Origin: Molanna angustata
Taxonomy: Eukaryota > Arthropoda > Insecta > Trichoptera > Molannidae
Length of the DNA stretch: 64,000 nt
NCBI GenBank assembly: GCA_963576475.1
Contig: OY754967.1
Location: forward strand, 23,957,914-24,021,913
Reading direction: 5' to 3'
The notes under the pieces were generated by a model, which ran no database searches, was not told where the DNA came from, and saw nothing but the letters and a program-made list of their open reading frames with translations. The position numbers were made by a program, and so were the translations under genes. Shown here one piece after another: positions 1 through 13,300 of this stretch (position 1 is the first letter of the stretch; every line of letters begins with the position of its first letter).

Positions 1-300
1 TTTCTATAGTACCTATTTATATTCTCACATGCACATTCAATAATTGCGTACATTTCTGCCTGGAATACAGTAGGCCATTGTCCAAGACTATATGAAAAAT
101 TAATCTTGGTTCCCCAACAATGCCCCCCCGCACCATTGCCTGTGCTGGTCTTTGATCCATCTGTATACCAGATCAATCCCTGTTTCTTTGTTTTATATAC
201 CTTTTTCCCATCCCATTCTTCGTATGTGGGGTAGCTGACTGTGAATGGTTTATGTCGTTTATGGTAGTGGTAACGTGGTAACATTTTGTTATTCAACAGT
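1..300 (-). pseudogene. LINE RNase H-domain fragment
   Basis: On the minus strand this reads as the RNase H domain of a non-LTR retrotransposon: YEEWDGKK, then IWYTDGSKT with a glycine-rich stretch, then VFQAEMYAIIECACEN. The TDGS aspartate and the QAE glutamate are both present. The fragment runs off the window edge at its 3' side. Its 5' side is interrupted by the TIR element beginning at 331, and a short continuation may reappear at 912-933. Confidence 0.75.
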
Positions 301-330
301 ATGTAATGACTCAGGTTTTCATCGTATACT

Positions 331-883
331 CAGTGGCGTGCGAGGGGTCCTTCAGCTGGGTATGCCAAAAAAACTACATCCTTTTTAATATGTCTGTATA
401 CAAATCATTTTTCATGCAATCAAGAATAAACACATGATGAAGTACACAATTGTTTTATCTTATGCAATAATCAATCCCTATTTTGTCAATAATGTAATAA
501 TTATAAATGTAGAATACAAATGCTAAAATATATCCCGTCTGGATGACATTAATAAGTCATGACGATTTCATATTAATAAATAATTTTTGTGACGTCATTT
601 CAATAATAGTCCATGTTTCTTCCTTGGAAACAATGTTGCATACATTTTAAATTCAGTGTTGCAAACAGACGAAAATAATTACAGGCAAATTGAGTCTACA
701 AAAGACAATTATTGAAATTTTAAGAAATTCATATCTCCGTTAATATTTGCGTTAGAAAAAAAAATGAAAACTGTTTTATGATTCGTTATACGTCCACAAC
801 TCGTAGTTATATTAAAAAAAAACAATATGTTTTTTTTTGGATTTTGATAGTCATGCCAGGCATGTATGGCTTGCACGCCACTG
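331..883. mobile_element. Short non-autonomous DNA transposon with 11-bp terminal inverted repeats
   Basis: The left end CAGTGGCGTGC (331-341) is mirrored by GCACGCCACTG (873-883). The 553-bp interior is AT-rich with no coding capacity. CAGTGGCG ends suggest a hAT-like family, but no clean 8-bp target duplication abuts the ends. A 22-bp direct repeat (304-325 and 912-933) brackets the element instead. Confidence 0.6.
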
Positions 884-2442
884 TTATGTTACATTATTTT
901 CAACATTAATCTAATGACTCAGGTTTTCATCGTTTATCTCTGCTATATTTTTACATTTAGTTATAAATCTTCCCTCTACACTTTAACATTGTCGTGATAA
1001 AACACATTATCCATTACAATAATGGAATGTTTGGAAACAATTGTATACACTACTCATTGCTTAAATTAGTAGAGTTCATTCCATCATGATAACTCTATGT
1101 TTTTGATTTTGATCAATCTATTACTGATCTATTAATGATATAGCCATTTTCACATTTCACAGGTTTTCAAATTATTCATACACTGAAAATTCATTTTTCA
1201 GACTAAGATAAAAAATATTTTATTCATTATATATTTGTTTGTTTTTAAAAACTTAAAATAAATGTGCCAAACAAAGAAATATTACTTGTTGAAAAAGAGT
1301 TTTTCATTTTAGGTACTACCTGTATAATTAGTATGATTGCTAAATCTATTTGGTTATTGTTTTATAAGTCTTTATTGATAATAATTAATACATAGATAAA
1401 TAAATATTTCAATATTTACTTCTAATAAGATGTTTAAAATCTTCCTGGATTCTAGTATGGTTTTACTTAAATAATATTATGCTTCTTTCTGGATAACTAT
1501 AAGCAAAAATATGGGACATCAAAAAGAAAGAATATTTTTAATGACCAATAAAGCTTTTGTGTATAATTAATTGTATTTTGTTGGAAACTATTAAATTTAT
1601 TTTTATTTAACGATGTGTGAACAAGCTAATTAGTTAAGGTCATTTTATATCACTGTGTCTTACTGCAATGGTGTGAAATAATTTCAAAATTAAACCAATA
1701 ACCCTACCTACCTACCTGTAGAACTAGACACACTCCTCTTTTCCGCCTAACCACTCAACACACCAACTATGCTCAACATGCAACAATGTACAGAATCTGT
1801 AATACATATAATAGGCATTTCCAAGAGATCGACATATTCTTACTTAGCGCCCCCACATTTAAAAAATATATCAAACTTATATGTGCAATTTCACACATCA
1901 TTCACACAATATCTCACCATAATATGTAACCATTCCTAATGTATCTTAATATACTACAATAACTTCAGCGACAACCTGTAATTGGCTTTATTATTAATCA
2001 AATCATCTTTTTTTATATAATTTATTATTTGCTGTATGTTGTCCTCTAAATAAATAAATAACTAATTTTAAAATAACCTATAGGCCGTATGAAGGATGGT
2101 AATTAGTTATTACAAATTGGCTGAAGAATGATGAGATGCTATGAAGATGCAAGACCGCGAAGTGCATGGTGCGGTGGTTCAGTGCGACTGTCTGTGGCTG
2201 ACGGCCGGAATGTCGGGTCCAGTTTGTGGAAATGTTTGGGGATACTGGAAGCTAGCTGGGACTGGCATTGGCGTCATCTGTTTTCCGATTCTGAAGGTTT
2301 CGTAATGAGTGCGGCAAGCTTCTAGAATGTCCTAGATGTGTAGGGACTAGTGTGTAGAATTACTCAGAGATGCAGGGAAAGATAGCATGATGTGATATAT
2401 TTTTATTGACATACGTAGGTATATATGCCACAAATTGCATAA
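884..2442. other. AT-rich stretch without recognised gene
   Basis: No convincing coding or repeat signature except a GC-richer block at about 2100-2340. Its 65-residue frame has no recognised domain and may be the relic of a transposon. Confidence 0.4.
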
Positions 2443-2626
2443 TATTTTTTTTAATAATATGTGTATGTCCTTGTTAAACAAGTACATATACATCTTCCTA
2501 CGTTCCCTAAAATAAGCAAATAAATGCTTGTGCTATAGGTGAACGAAATCGGTCGAGGCAGGATTCGAACTCACGACCACTGGATTACTAGCCCAGCGCG
2601 CTAACCGCTCTGCCATCGACCCATCT
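2443..2626 (-). mobile_element. tRNA-derived SINE, family 1
   Basis: The minus strand begins GGGTCGATGGCAGAGCGG, a tRNA-like head with an A box. It continues through GAGTTCGAATCC (B box) and a family-specific body (CACCTATAGCACAAGC-type) to a tail containing AACAAGGACATA and A-rich sequence. The same unit occurs at 19065, 46147, 49985 and 62949. Confidence 0.88.
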
Positions 2627-3164
2627 AAATAATATATAGTATATTAGTATCATTCCTTCATGGTTTATATAATTTTATAGTGTTTAATCAAAAGATATGT
2701 TTATGTAGTTGAGAATATTCATTTTCTTTCTTCTGATATTGTGTATTAGGAAATATCTACATAATTTCTTATGTGATGTTATGTTGAATTTATTTATTTT
2801 AGCATACCATCTAATATACTTACCAGTAGATTTGTTTAATTTAATTTTATCACACATAAGTATTCATTAAAAATGTACTTCACAATCAGTGTTAAAAGTC
2901 TGACCTTCAAATATTTAATGTACTAATTTGTATTTTATTATGATTTAGTTAATCAATAAAAGTATAAATTTAATATAACATTCATCATACAACATAATGA
3001 ACTATGTATGATTACCTGCACAGAGAATACTTGTTAATATCAATGAATTGCTTTCAATTATTGAAGATAATATGTACGAGACATTTACATTATATATTGT
3101 AGTGATATTTATTTTTTAGAAAATATATTTATAACCTTTGTTTTTGTATTTGATATATGGGAAC
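2627..3164. other. AT-rich stretch, nothing recognised
   Basis: Very AT-rich sequence with no coding, RNA or repeat structure that can be supported. Confidence 0.4.
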
Positions 3165-3167
3165 TAT

Positions 3168-4120
3168 GGTCCGAGATTTCAGTTGGCCCTTAAATCGTTG
3201 GATTTGGTAATCCAAGTTAAAAGTTTAGGGAAGATTAAATTTCATTCGCGTATTTCAGTGCAAAATGAAACGTCAGTTACGTAATCTTCAACTATAGATA
3301 TATTTTACGTTTTTCTATGGTTATTGTGAATTATTGTCTATAACGCATCTGTCAAAATTGTAATAACCTTAAATGATACGTGACGCGAAGCTGTGACTAA
3401 ATATTATTTTATTATTATAACAACACATTATTTTATTTGTTTCATTACACAGCATGTTACTTTTTCAATTTTTTATACCGATCGATGTTTTTTTTAATTA
3501 AAATCAAACATTGTAGTGAAAAAATGTCATTGAATATATACTACGTTTGTAGTTCTTCAATGCAAAATGTATGTACATTTTACAGATGGATATGGAACTA
3601 AGTGATAATGGTAAAATAGTGTCTTATGTAGAAAATTTAAGAATACACATTATATATATAGAAACAGGATGGATCAATTTAAAAAGTGGGATGAAAAAAC
3701 ATCGCAAAAATAAAGTTGCGTGCCTGATGTTTCATTATGGCTGACAGTTTATTTCGTTTGTTGTCAGGCAATACATCATAATTATGTAAAAAAGAAAATA
3801 AATATTAAATACATGAACAACTTCTATATCAAGTCTTTTATTTTAACAACAAAAATAAATCATGATTATAATTATTATGCATAGTTATTTGTAGTATAAA
3901 ATGAAATAAAACATTAAAGCGTGCGGCGATTAGTACGCCACCTGGCGAAAAAGGCTAGAAACAATACTTAACTCAAGATTAAGACATGCGATCCGCCAGA
4001 AACGTTGAGTTAAATATTTGTCGTTTAGTGACGTATTTAAGGGAAGATTAGGTACTGAAATACGCAATATTTTTGTTAAACTTGAGTTAAACTCCTAAGG
4101 GCCGACTGAAATACTGGGCC
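3168..4120 (+). mobile_element. Harbinger-like non-autonomous element, copy 1
   Basis: The 953-bp element has ends GGTCCGAG...TCAGTTGGCCCTTA and, inverted, GGCCCAGTATTTCAGTCGGC. It is flanked by TAT (3165-3167 and 4121-4123), a 3-bp target duplication. There is no transposase frame. Copies 2, 3 and 4 share its sequence. GGSCC-type ends and a 3-bp duplication recall PIF/Harbinger or ISL2EU, but the class is inferred. Confidence 0.8.
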
Positions 4121-4123
4121 TAT

Positions 4124-5681
4124 GATCCGTTATTATAGTCTCAGTTTAAGAGCTAAACTCAAGTTTTACAAAAATATAGCTTATTACAGTGTCCGTTTAG
4201 GCCTAATCTTCCCTCAAATACGTCACTAAAACGACATAGGCCCAGTATTTCAGTCGGCCCTTAGGAGTTTAACTCAAGTTTAACAAAAATATTGCGTATT
4301 TCAGTACCAAATCTTCCCTCAAATACGTCACTAAACCACAAATATTTAACTCAACGTTTCTGGCGGATTGCGTGTCTTAATCTTGAGTTAAGTATTGTTT
4401 CTAGTCTTTTTCGCCAGGTGGCGTACTAATCGCCGCACGCTTTAATGTTTTATTTCATTTTATACTACAAATAACTATGCATAATAATTATAATCATGAT
4501 TTATTTTTGATGTTAAAATAAAAGACTTGATATAGAAGTGGTTCATGTATTTAATATTTATTTTCTTTTTTACATAATTATATTGTATTGCCTGACAACA
4601 AACGAAATAAACTGTCAGCCATAATGAAACGTCAGGCACGCAACTTTATTTTTGCGATGTTTTTTCATCCCACTTTTTAAATTGATCCATCCTGTTTCTA
4701 TATATATAATGTGTATTCTTAAATTTTCTACATAAGACACTATTTTACCATTATCACTTAGTTCCATATCTATCTGTAAAATGTACATACATTTTGCATT
4801 GAAGTACTACGTACGTAGTACATATTCTTCAATCACATTTTTTCACTACAATGTTTGATTTTAATTAAAAAAAACATCGATCTGTATAATAAATTGAAAA
4901 AGTAACATCCTGTGTAATGAAACAAATAAAATAATGTGTTGTTATAACAATAAAATAATATTAGTCACAGCTTCGCGTCACGTATCATTTAAGGTTATTA
5001 CAATTTGACTTGAATTTGACAGATGCGTTATAGACAATAACCATAGAAAACGTAAAATATATCTATAGTTGAAGATTACGTAACTGACGTTTCATTTTGC
5101 ACTGAAATACGCGAATGAAATTTAATCTTCCCTAAACTTTTAACTTGGATTACTAAATCCAACGATTTAAGGGCCAACTGATATCTCGGGCCATATTTAA
5201 TTCAACGTTTCTGGCGGATTAAGTAATTAACTGTGAGTCAACTGTCATTTGCTAGGCAACGCGTTTAGTTTCAGTTTCTATCACTAGAGGCGTAAGGCAA
5301 CAAGTATAGTTTCAGTGTTCTATCACTAGAGGCGTTAGTTGTATCGACGGTGGCGCCACACAACAAAACAAACTGACAGCCATATTGAAACGAACATGGG
5401 CAAAGCATTATTTTGGTGAAAAAAATTAAATTTACCATGTTGGATAATAAAACAATAGTATTTCAAGTCGTAGCGTCCCGTTTTGTAGTTCGTATTATTT
5501 GAGGTTATTTAAAATTTGACAGATAATAACCACAGAAAAAGTAAAATATGTCTATAATTGAAGATTTAGTAACTGACATGTCATATTGCACTGTAATACG
5601 GAAGTGGATTCAATCTCCCCTTAACATTAATCTTGAGTTTAACAAACTCAATGAGTTGAGGGCCGACTGTAATACCGGGCC
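4124..5681 (-). mobile_element. Diverged Harbinger-like element, copy 3, split by copy 2
   Basis: The two halves, 4124-4238 and 5193-5681, are related to the terminal and interior parts of copies 1 and 2. They read continuously across copy 2, with ACTAAAACGACATA resuming as TTTAATTCAACG. The outer flanks are TAT at 4121-4123 and TAT at 5682-5684. The copy is clearly older and carries its own middle section, including a short tandem duplication of CTATCACTAGAGGCGT near 5279 and 5320. Confidence 0.72.
4239..5192 (-). mobile_element. Harbinger-like non-autonomous element, copy 2 (inverted, nested)
   Basis: The 954-bp inverse of copy 1 carries a modest number of substitutions and small indels. 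It is flanked by ATA at 4236-4238 and 5193-5195, so it inserted into copy 3 at the same TAT/ATA target. With copy 1 it makes a nearly 2-kb inverted repeat with a 118-bp spacer. Confidence 0.82.
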
Positions 5682-5784
5682 TATGTTATTATTAATTTTG
5701 CATTCTTTGATAACAGAAATATACTCTTGTACTTTTTTCAAAAATAATAATTATATAAATAATTTATATAGCACCATTTAATGA

Positions 5785-6520
5785 TTCAGGATCATTCCAA
5801 GGGCACTTATATTTTGGTATTATGTTGCTCTAGGAAACAAAGATGTTTTCAGTCCTTAAGAGAAAGTGCTTCTTCTTTGTGCACTGCGGATATCTGGAGG
5901 CAATCTCTTCCACTTTATAGGACTACTCTCACTAAAGCATCGATCATAGTAAGCCGCTTTGTTGGCTCTGTCCAACTTCTTAAGGGAGTTGTTACTCTGT
6001 GATCCAGAAGACCTGAGTGTGAGATGCCTCCCAGATAGCTATTTTCTCTGACACAGCCCTTGAACGTATTGTGGTGCCAGGTTATTCAAAGGATTAAACA
6101 CCGTCTAGCAAATTTTGTAGTCAACTCGCTCTGGACACTTCAACTAGTGTAGTTGGTTTAGTAGTGGAGTTATGTGACATCATTTTTCTGCACCGTATAG
6201 GAGCCTTGCTGCTGCATTAAATACCATCTGTAGTCTATCGAACTTTTAAATAGGTAATCCAGCATGAATGTCATTGCGTTAACTAAGCCGAGACACAACA
6301 AATGCATTTATTAATGTTTTTGTTTCATTCTTCGGGCAAGCTTCAATGAATATTTTTCAGTTGTTTTAGTTGAAAAAGACATGAACTGACCGTTTTAGAG
6401 ATTTGCAGATCAAGTGACAACTTATTGTCCAAGTGTACACCCAAAAATTTGATACTGGCAGATGGCACGAGTGTTTCTCCGTTGATGTATAGGAGTACTT
6501 TCAATAAGGTGTTGCCACCG
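5785..6520 (-). pseudogene. LINE reverse-transcriptase C-terminal fragment
   Basis: The minus strand encodes, with several stops and shifts, LYINGETLVPSASIKFLGVHLD followed by a thumb/C-terminal region. KFLGVHLD is the typical segment after the RT catalytic domain in jockey/CR1-like elements. The sequence decays towards lower coordinates. No 3' tail or target duplication was identified. Confidence 0.62.
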
Positions 6521-7053
6521 TGATGAAGCTAACCACATAAATTCTGTTGTTGTTTAATAATTTATTTCCATTTTGCTTCTGTGCTATAAATCTTTGTAAG
6601 ATATTTTTGACTTGTGGCATGTGGTGGCTACTCGCTACTTAACAGCAACAAAATGACAGGAATACACAATTTTTGCAAAAATGCATTCAATGTTTATTAC
6701 TAAAGTGTTGTAAGATAAAGTTCTCAGGACACTGCACTGATATTTTTTATATGTAATATAGATTACACTTATTTTTATCTTGATAAGTTATGATTATAAC
6801 ACGAAAATGAAGCGCGGGGGCCATGTTGTTTAGAAAAGCATAGCGGCCATTTTATACTGCACACGGGTGCCGACACAAAATAACACCACTCAAATAAAAC
6901 AAAAAGGTTTGTGTTGCAGATGAATAAAATAGGTTGAGATTGGTATCAAATTCTGGTTTATTTCATTTCTATTTTAGTTCACTGAATGCTTAGCCATTAT
7001 TTTATCTGATACTTCAAACTAAGAGATTATTTATTTTGTTTATTATTTTTCAG
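6521..7053. other. Intron sequence 5' of first visible NAPRT exon
   Basis: Presumed NAPRT intron. It ends in a good acceptor tract at 7041-7053 and has no other recognised feature. Confidence 0.5.
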
Positions 7054-7366
7054 GTGGTTTTGATGGAACGAGTAATGTATTAGCTGGGAAGCTATTCAAT
7101 ATCCCTGTGAAAGGAACACATGCACACGCTTACATTACTTCATTTTCTACATTGGATGACTTACACACTACAACCCTTTGTCACAGCGAAACAAAGAAAC
7201 CTTACAACTTATTGGAACTGGCTGTCAATTGGAGACACAGGCTATCGACAATGCTGGATATTTCTACTGAAGAAGCTAGTGACGGAGAGTTGGCAGCCCT
7301 GATATCTTATGCAGTGGCGTTTCCTAATGGATTCACAGCTCTAGTGGACACGTATGATGTGAAGAG
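7054..7366 (+). CDS. NAPRT: NAPRT exon a (first visible)
   Basis: The acceptor is TTTTTCAG at 7046-7053. Two bases complete a codon from the missing upstream exon, probably Gly, and the frame then reads GGT TTT GAT from 7056. The exon encodes the GGFDGTSN segment and the GTHAHA histidine motif, then the helical stretch up to DTYDVK plus two bases of an Arg codon. The donor is AAGAG/GTATCC after 7366. The frame stays open to about 7519, but those residues do not match the family, so the donor at 7366 is preferred. Confidence 0.9.
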
Positions 7367-10300
7367 GTATCCCTTTAATGGCACATCCCAGCGCCAATGC
7401 ACAATGCCTCCAAACCAACTGAACCACATGGCTCGACAGGGTTGCCTTATCTCTGACCACTCTCAGAAAGTGAACGGTTATTCCTACCCTGCCGAGTTAA
7501 TTGGACGGACATTGAGGTAAAGTGAGATGAGAATTCCTTTTGAGAAATCCAGGTTTAATCATTCCATTGTGTCCTTTTAGGATTTCGACATGATTACATT
7601 TTTGTTGGTTGGTTTAAAATATAGTTATCTACTAATACACACTGTTTTGTCTACTGTTGTTTTGTTGTATATTTTCAATTTAAAACTCACATCACATAAT
7701 ACATATATCATAACATGCATTATCCATACTAAAAATTTTGTTACATGTTTATGTCTAGTTTTGCAGGTAAATTGACTAAACATTTACAATATTTCAGGAT
7801 AAAACATTGACAAAGGATAAACATATTACTTACTCATTACCATTACGTACACAAACAATATTTTTATGACATAGAATACATTTATTTTCATTTGTAGATT
7901 TATCTTTTAATATGAAGATATTCAGTTGAAAAGTAATGTGTTTGCAACTAATTATATTTAAGTTAAATATCATCAAAACTATCAAATTTACCCCTTAACA
8001 AATTTCAGATTACATTTCAGTATGAAAATGAATCTGTTATTTCATCATGTTTTTATTCAATGTTTATATTTATGTATATATATAGTGGAGAGTTATGATT
8101 TTAGAATGCCGAAACCCTTTTTTTTCTTGAGATTTTCAACTGGTTTTATGTAGTATGTATGATTCTTTTATACTATTTAAAAAATTTATGTTGATATTTA
8201 TTAACAAAAATTTGTTCTGAGATTAAATGAAGTGTTTGATTATGTTAGCATAAAAATATTGTACTTTTGTATGACTTACTTCACAAGGCAACATTGAGTG
8301 AATTTTATCAAAAGTTGTAGTGGAAGGCATTCTTTGCTTGTATATCAAATTGCAACACTGCCATAATTATATTCATAATTATTTGTCTCTTGTTTACCAA
8401 ACATGGAAATTCCCATTCCCATTAATAGTTTATGCAGGTACTATGGTAAGCTTTAAAAATACATATGACACATAATATATTATGTAATGAATAACAAGAA
8501 TATTGATTTGTTGTGTCACAACTTAACAATATTTTTCTTGATTTTTTTATAATAAATGGGAGAGATCTTTACATTTATTCCACTAAATGCACTTTATTTA
8601 TTTTTCATACATAATTCTCTAAACAGAATCTTGATACGTTTTCAAATAGATCTTCTGAAATACTTGATGACAGAATTTACAAGTGGGACTTGTGAAGTAA
8701 ATATTTTTTAATGCCAATATAAAATTCTTTACAGAATGGTAGGAAAAGGTTTTACTCATCCAATATATACATTTACCACACAATTCCTGTTCAGGATTTG
8801 TGCACAAGAATTTTTTTCTGCTTTTAGAGAAATATGAAATCAACCAGCAACAATGTAATATGAAACTGACTGAATTGAATTCATCACCCATTGACACAGT
8901 CATTCTCATGTTAAGCATGCCCCGCCCATACTAGATTTTTTTATTTTGTCATTTTATTCTTATCACCTAAAATGTTTGCGATGTCAACTAGGTGCTTGTT
9001 GTAATTATTTCTTTCATTAATTTTTTTCTTTTTTTTAATGTTTAGTTCATTGATGAAGTATTTAAGTTTACAACATACTTCGTATAGGAATTCCACTCAC
9101 TTAAGCTTCAATATCCGTTAATCATAATCCAATATAAAAATCGCAGTTAAAATAACTTATTCAACTTTGCATCTTGTGTTCTTTTTACACTGCTCCGATA
9201 TGAATTGTGAATATGTATTGTTAAAACCCAAGATAATTGTCTCTGGCAGTAACTGATGTGGTCTTTGGTACAGAGGCTTATGTTTTGTATGCGTTATGAG
9301 CTTTTTTTTGTTGTCTTTATTTTGATACTACAATGTGGTATCTGACTACCATTATTGCAATAATTTTCAATGTTTAATAATATATGTTATTATCAATATT
9401 AGAATGTTGTATTAAAAACAAAATATTTTTCTAGCGTTAGATGGAATTTAAAATCAAATTAAAAAAAAAAATTTTTTTTTTTTCATAAAATATGCCCTTG
9501 AAACAAGTATAATTTTAAATTGAGTAAAATTTTAAAAAATATTACACAAGAAATTCATGTCAATAAATTTATACATTAGTGACATCTATTGTGGAAAGGC
9601 ATTAACAATATTTAGTTTTCTCTGAGGTTACCCATAATATCAAAAGCAACTTTTATTCAATCAGAATAATAGCATCATAGAAAATGATTTATTGGCGGAT
9701 TACACTTACAGTTTAATCATTACCTGAATAATTTTTCAGAGTTTTAGCTAGAATTGAGAGTTATTGCAATTATTTTTGTTACCCTTTTATACACATGGAA
9801 AACATTCCTTTGTGTTAGGTGCATGTAATGTTTATATGTTGGAATCCCAGTCATAGTTATAAATTTTACTACTGATATAATCTAAATATTTTGCTTTGGA
9901 TTAGTGGCTATATCACTCGATAACAGGTGGAATGCCAATGAATTATAAAAAATAAAACTAAATAGTTTCTTGCTAACTTAATTGTGATAGTATACCTGTG
10001 TTTTAATATAAATTGAAGCTTTAAAATATTATTTTGAATTCTAGCCATTTTCGGCCGTAGATTTATTGGACTCAGAATACTCATATATGTTCAAGAATTT
10101 AATATAAATTTGTTCAAACTATTCCATCCAATAAAAAAATAAATTCATTCCTCCTTAATCCTAGTAAAATGTAACAAAGGATACTTCCAAAATTGTTTTT
10201 ACGTAGGTTGTCCGTAAAATAAGTTTCCTTATTTTTTTTTCACAATGAAAACCGTTTTTATTTACAATGAGCAATACATCATTGGAAAGCTTACACTTTC

Positions 10301-13300
10301 AGCTATTTTTCTACATAGTCTTCTTTTCATCTGGGTCACCATCTTTTTGATTCCCTGGTCATAGAAGTCTCCCGCCAGGCTGTGAGGTGTTTTTTCATAT
10401 CAGGAAAGAGATGGTAGTCACTTAGTGTCAAGTCCGGAATATATGGTGGGTGTAGGCCGAATTTCTCAACGAGCACGGTGGTGACACTGGCTGTATGCGG
10501 ACAAGTGTTGTCCTGATGAAAATGGATCCCATCCGTCAGCATGGCCCTCCTTTTGTTTTGTATGGCCCTTTTAATGTTTTTCAGAGTTTTGCAGTAGCGA
10601 TCAGCTGTTATTGTTGTGCCGGTAGGCATAAATTCGCACAACAATATGCCTTTTGAGGTAGTGGGCCCACGTCTCGCCCCAGTGACTAATGGAGTCCAAG
10701 AAATCCTCACCGCTGACTTCGTAGCCCGCGAGAAATGTGGTGGCCGCTTCAACACGCTGTCGTTTGTGGTCCTCCGTAAGCATTCTGGGCACCCACCTTG
10801 CACAAACCTTAGAATAACCTAAATGCTCTGTTAGGATCTTGTCTATTCTTGTTTTGCTGACATCTGGGATCATCTCGCTAAGCTCCCAAACCCTCAGTCT
10901 TCGATCTGCTAGCATTGCCGCTTCCACTTACGCAATCGTTTTGTCGCTGACCAATGGCCGTCTGGATGGCCGCCCTTTGAATTATTCGCACCACTTGCGC
11001 ACCATTTGAACACTCATGCACGTTTCTCCATACACTTCTGTCAGTTGAGAATGAATTTCCGTCGCCGAATGGCCTTCGGCACACAGAAAACGAATCACGG
11101 AGCGTACTTCACACCTCGAGGGCGATGCAATCAGGAGCTCCATTCTTTACGGCTGCCAAACACACACTGAGCAACGCAGCAAGTTCGGCCGGGTGGGGAT
11201 GTGAAGGGGGAATACTAAGCTATGATCAAGTGTTGCCAGATCACCTGTAACAGCGATCCGCGCGCCCGTGGCAAACAGGGAAACTTATTTTACGGACAAC
11301 CCTCATACTTTTATTTATCACTCTCATAAAATCTCTTGCTTTTTTAATTAAATATTGTTAAACTTTTAATTATTTATGTAACATTATTAAAACATAACAA
11401 CCAGGAGTACTACAACCGCTGTAAATAAATGCTGATTGCATTTAATATTTATTTTACATTTTCATGATTCATCTTGATGTTGCATGCTCATATAATATGT
11501 ATTTATATCTATTGTATATGACTCTGCATGATGAATGTCTTTCATACTTGTGTATAATATTCATAAAAATCTTATTGAATTAGAAACAATCATTATATAA
11601 TAATACTTTTGTAAATAATATATTATATATTTTTGTATTTGTGATAAACTACACCAAGAGGAATCTCATGTACATTCATTGTTGATTTATTAAAAAATGA
11701 TCATGGAAATTGTCAAAAAATAAGTCTATTCACTTCATTATCTAATTATAAACTGGGAAACATGTTAATTTGATTGTTTTGTGATCTAATTTCGTCCAAG
11801 CTGTTTTATCTTTTATTTATAGATGGAAACATATTTCAAATAAAGCACATTATTTTATCTTTTCAGTCTCTCTATGTCTTTGTGCTGATGAATAAAATAA
11901 TATGTTTATTTTGAATTCACAAAGATGTAACAAAAATTCTGACAGGGAGATGAACAATAAAAAATGGAAATGAATCTCTTTATATGTAATAAAGTTGCAT
12001 GTGGCAAAAAGAGATATGATATTATGTGTATTTGTTTCTAGGTTTATGTTTTTGTATTTGTTTTTTTTCTAATATTTCTTTTCTAGAGTTGGTAAAATTG
12101 TAGTATAATATTTGATTTATCCAAATGCAAATTGTACTCACCAGGAGTGGACTATTAAACTTCTGTGCAGTTGCACTAGCCCTGAATGACATTGGCTATA
12201 GAGCTATTGGTGTGAGGATTGACAGTGGGGATCTGGCTTATCTCTCTGTTCTTTCCCGAAATACTTTTGAAAAAATTGCTGAGAAACTCAATTTAGCGTG
12301 GTTTGCCAAGTTGATGATTGTTGCCTCAAATGATATCAATGAAGAAACTATTCTTAGCTTAAACGAACAAGGTCACAAGATTGATTGCTTCGGAATTGGA
12401 ACACATTTAGGTATGATATTATTAAATATAATTTGTAGGTAAACTACAGAATAACTTTAATTGAATAATAAGTTTTTGAGCTGAGAATGACATAGTAAAG
12501 ATTTTTGTACGAGATTTACTGGTTGATGGAAAATATATTTTTATTGATTGATACTTTTACTACATACAACTTAGTAAAAATAAATTAAATATTTATTAAC
12601 CGTTTTGGCATGTGAATTTTGCCCTAAACCACTATGGTCCGAGATATCAGTTGGCCCTTAAATCGTTGGATTTAGTAATCCAAGTTAAAAGTTTAGGGAA
12701 GATTAAATTTCATTCGCGTATTTCAGTGCAAAATGAAACGTCAGTTACGTAATCTTCAACTATAGATATATTTTACGTTTTCTATGGTTATTGTCTATAA
12801 CGCATCTGTCAAATTGTAATAACCTGATGAGACCTCTCGTCTACCATGAGGAAACATCAAGCCAAGGTGTGGGGAAGAAAAGGAGAGACAAATGATGGCG
12901 ACACTTAAAAATTGTTTTAGTACGGCGCTTTTTTATTTATAATGTTCACAAATGGTCCATGGCTAAAAAAAAATAATTAAATAAAAACAACAGACAACAA
13001 ATAAAACAGACACACGTGGCATCTACCGAAACGAACTGTCAAACACATGTGAACACACGAAAAGACGCCGACCAGAATATACCGCCCCAGGGTACAGCGA
13101 CATCCTTCCTCCAGGCATGTCACTGTCTTCCACGTGGTGACTGTAGTTCGGCGGGGCCCAGCCTCTGCGTCAGGCTAGCAGGTCTTCCTCGTGTCCGGCG
13201 TGGTTTCTTCTTCTCCTCCTGATCTCCTCCTCCAGACCGTCACTCATGGTTGGCTCTGTGCCCCACGGCACGCTATGACGGCGCATCTCTACAGAGGTGG

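Larger units (their letters stand above)
7367..10203. other. NAPRT intron sequence
   Basis: AT-rich intron DNA. It holds an antisense open frame at 8619-8918 (listed separately) and, at 9909-9960, a 52-bp stretch resembling the short retro-insertion at 32871-32926. Confidence 0.5.

Noticed and set aside
2128..2325. 65-residue + frame in a GC-richer block
   Set aside because: No recognised domain, and no splice or promoter context. Possibly a transposon relic, but unsupported.
2550..2626. Functional tRNA genes at SINE heads (also 33400, 46240, 49985, 63040, 63136)
   Set aside because: Each continues into a shared SINE body and A-rich tail, and the cloverleafs are imperfect. They are SINE promoters, not tRNAs.
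3168..5192. One large fold-back element
   Set aside because: Each arm has its own terminal repeats and TAT/ATA duplication, so they are two separate insertions.
5548..5781. 77-residue + frame
   Set aside because: It lies within and beyond Harbinger-like copy 3, has no domain and runs into AT-rich sequence.
7120..7520. Extension of NAPRT exon a to 7520
   Set aside because: After DVKR the residues leave the family, and GTATCC at 7367 is a valid donor whose use joins cleanly to exon b.
12125..12144. ATG at 12125 as start of a separate gene for exon b
   Set aside because: The codons before 12145 do not match the family, and CTCACCAG at 12137-12144 is an acceptor that restores the NAPRT frame.
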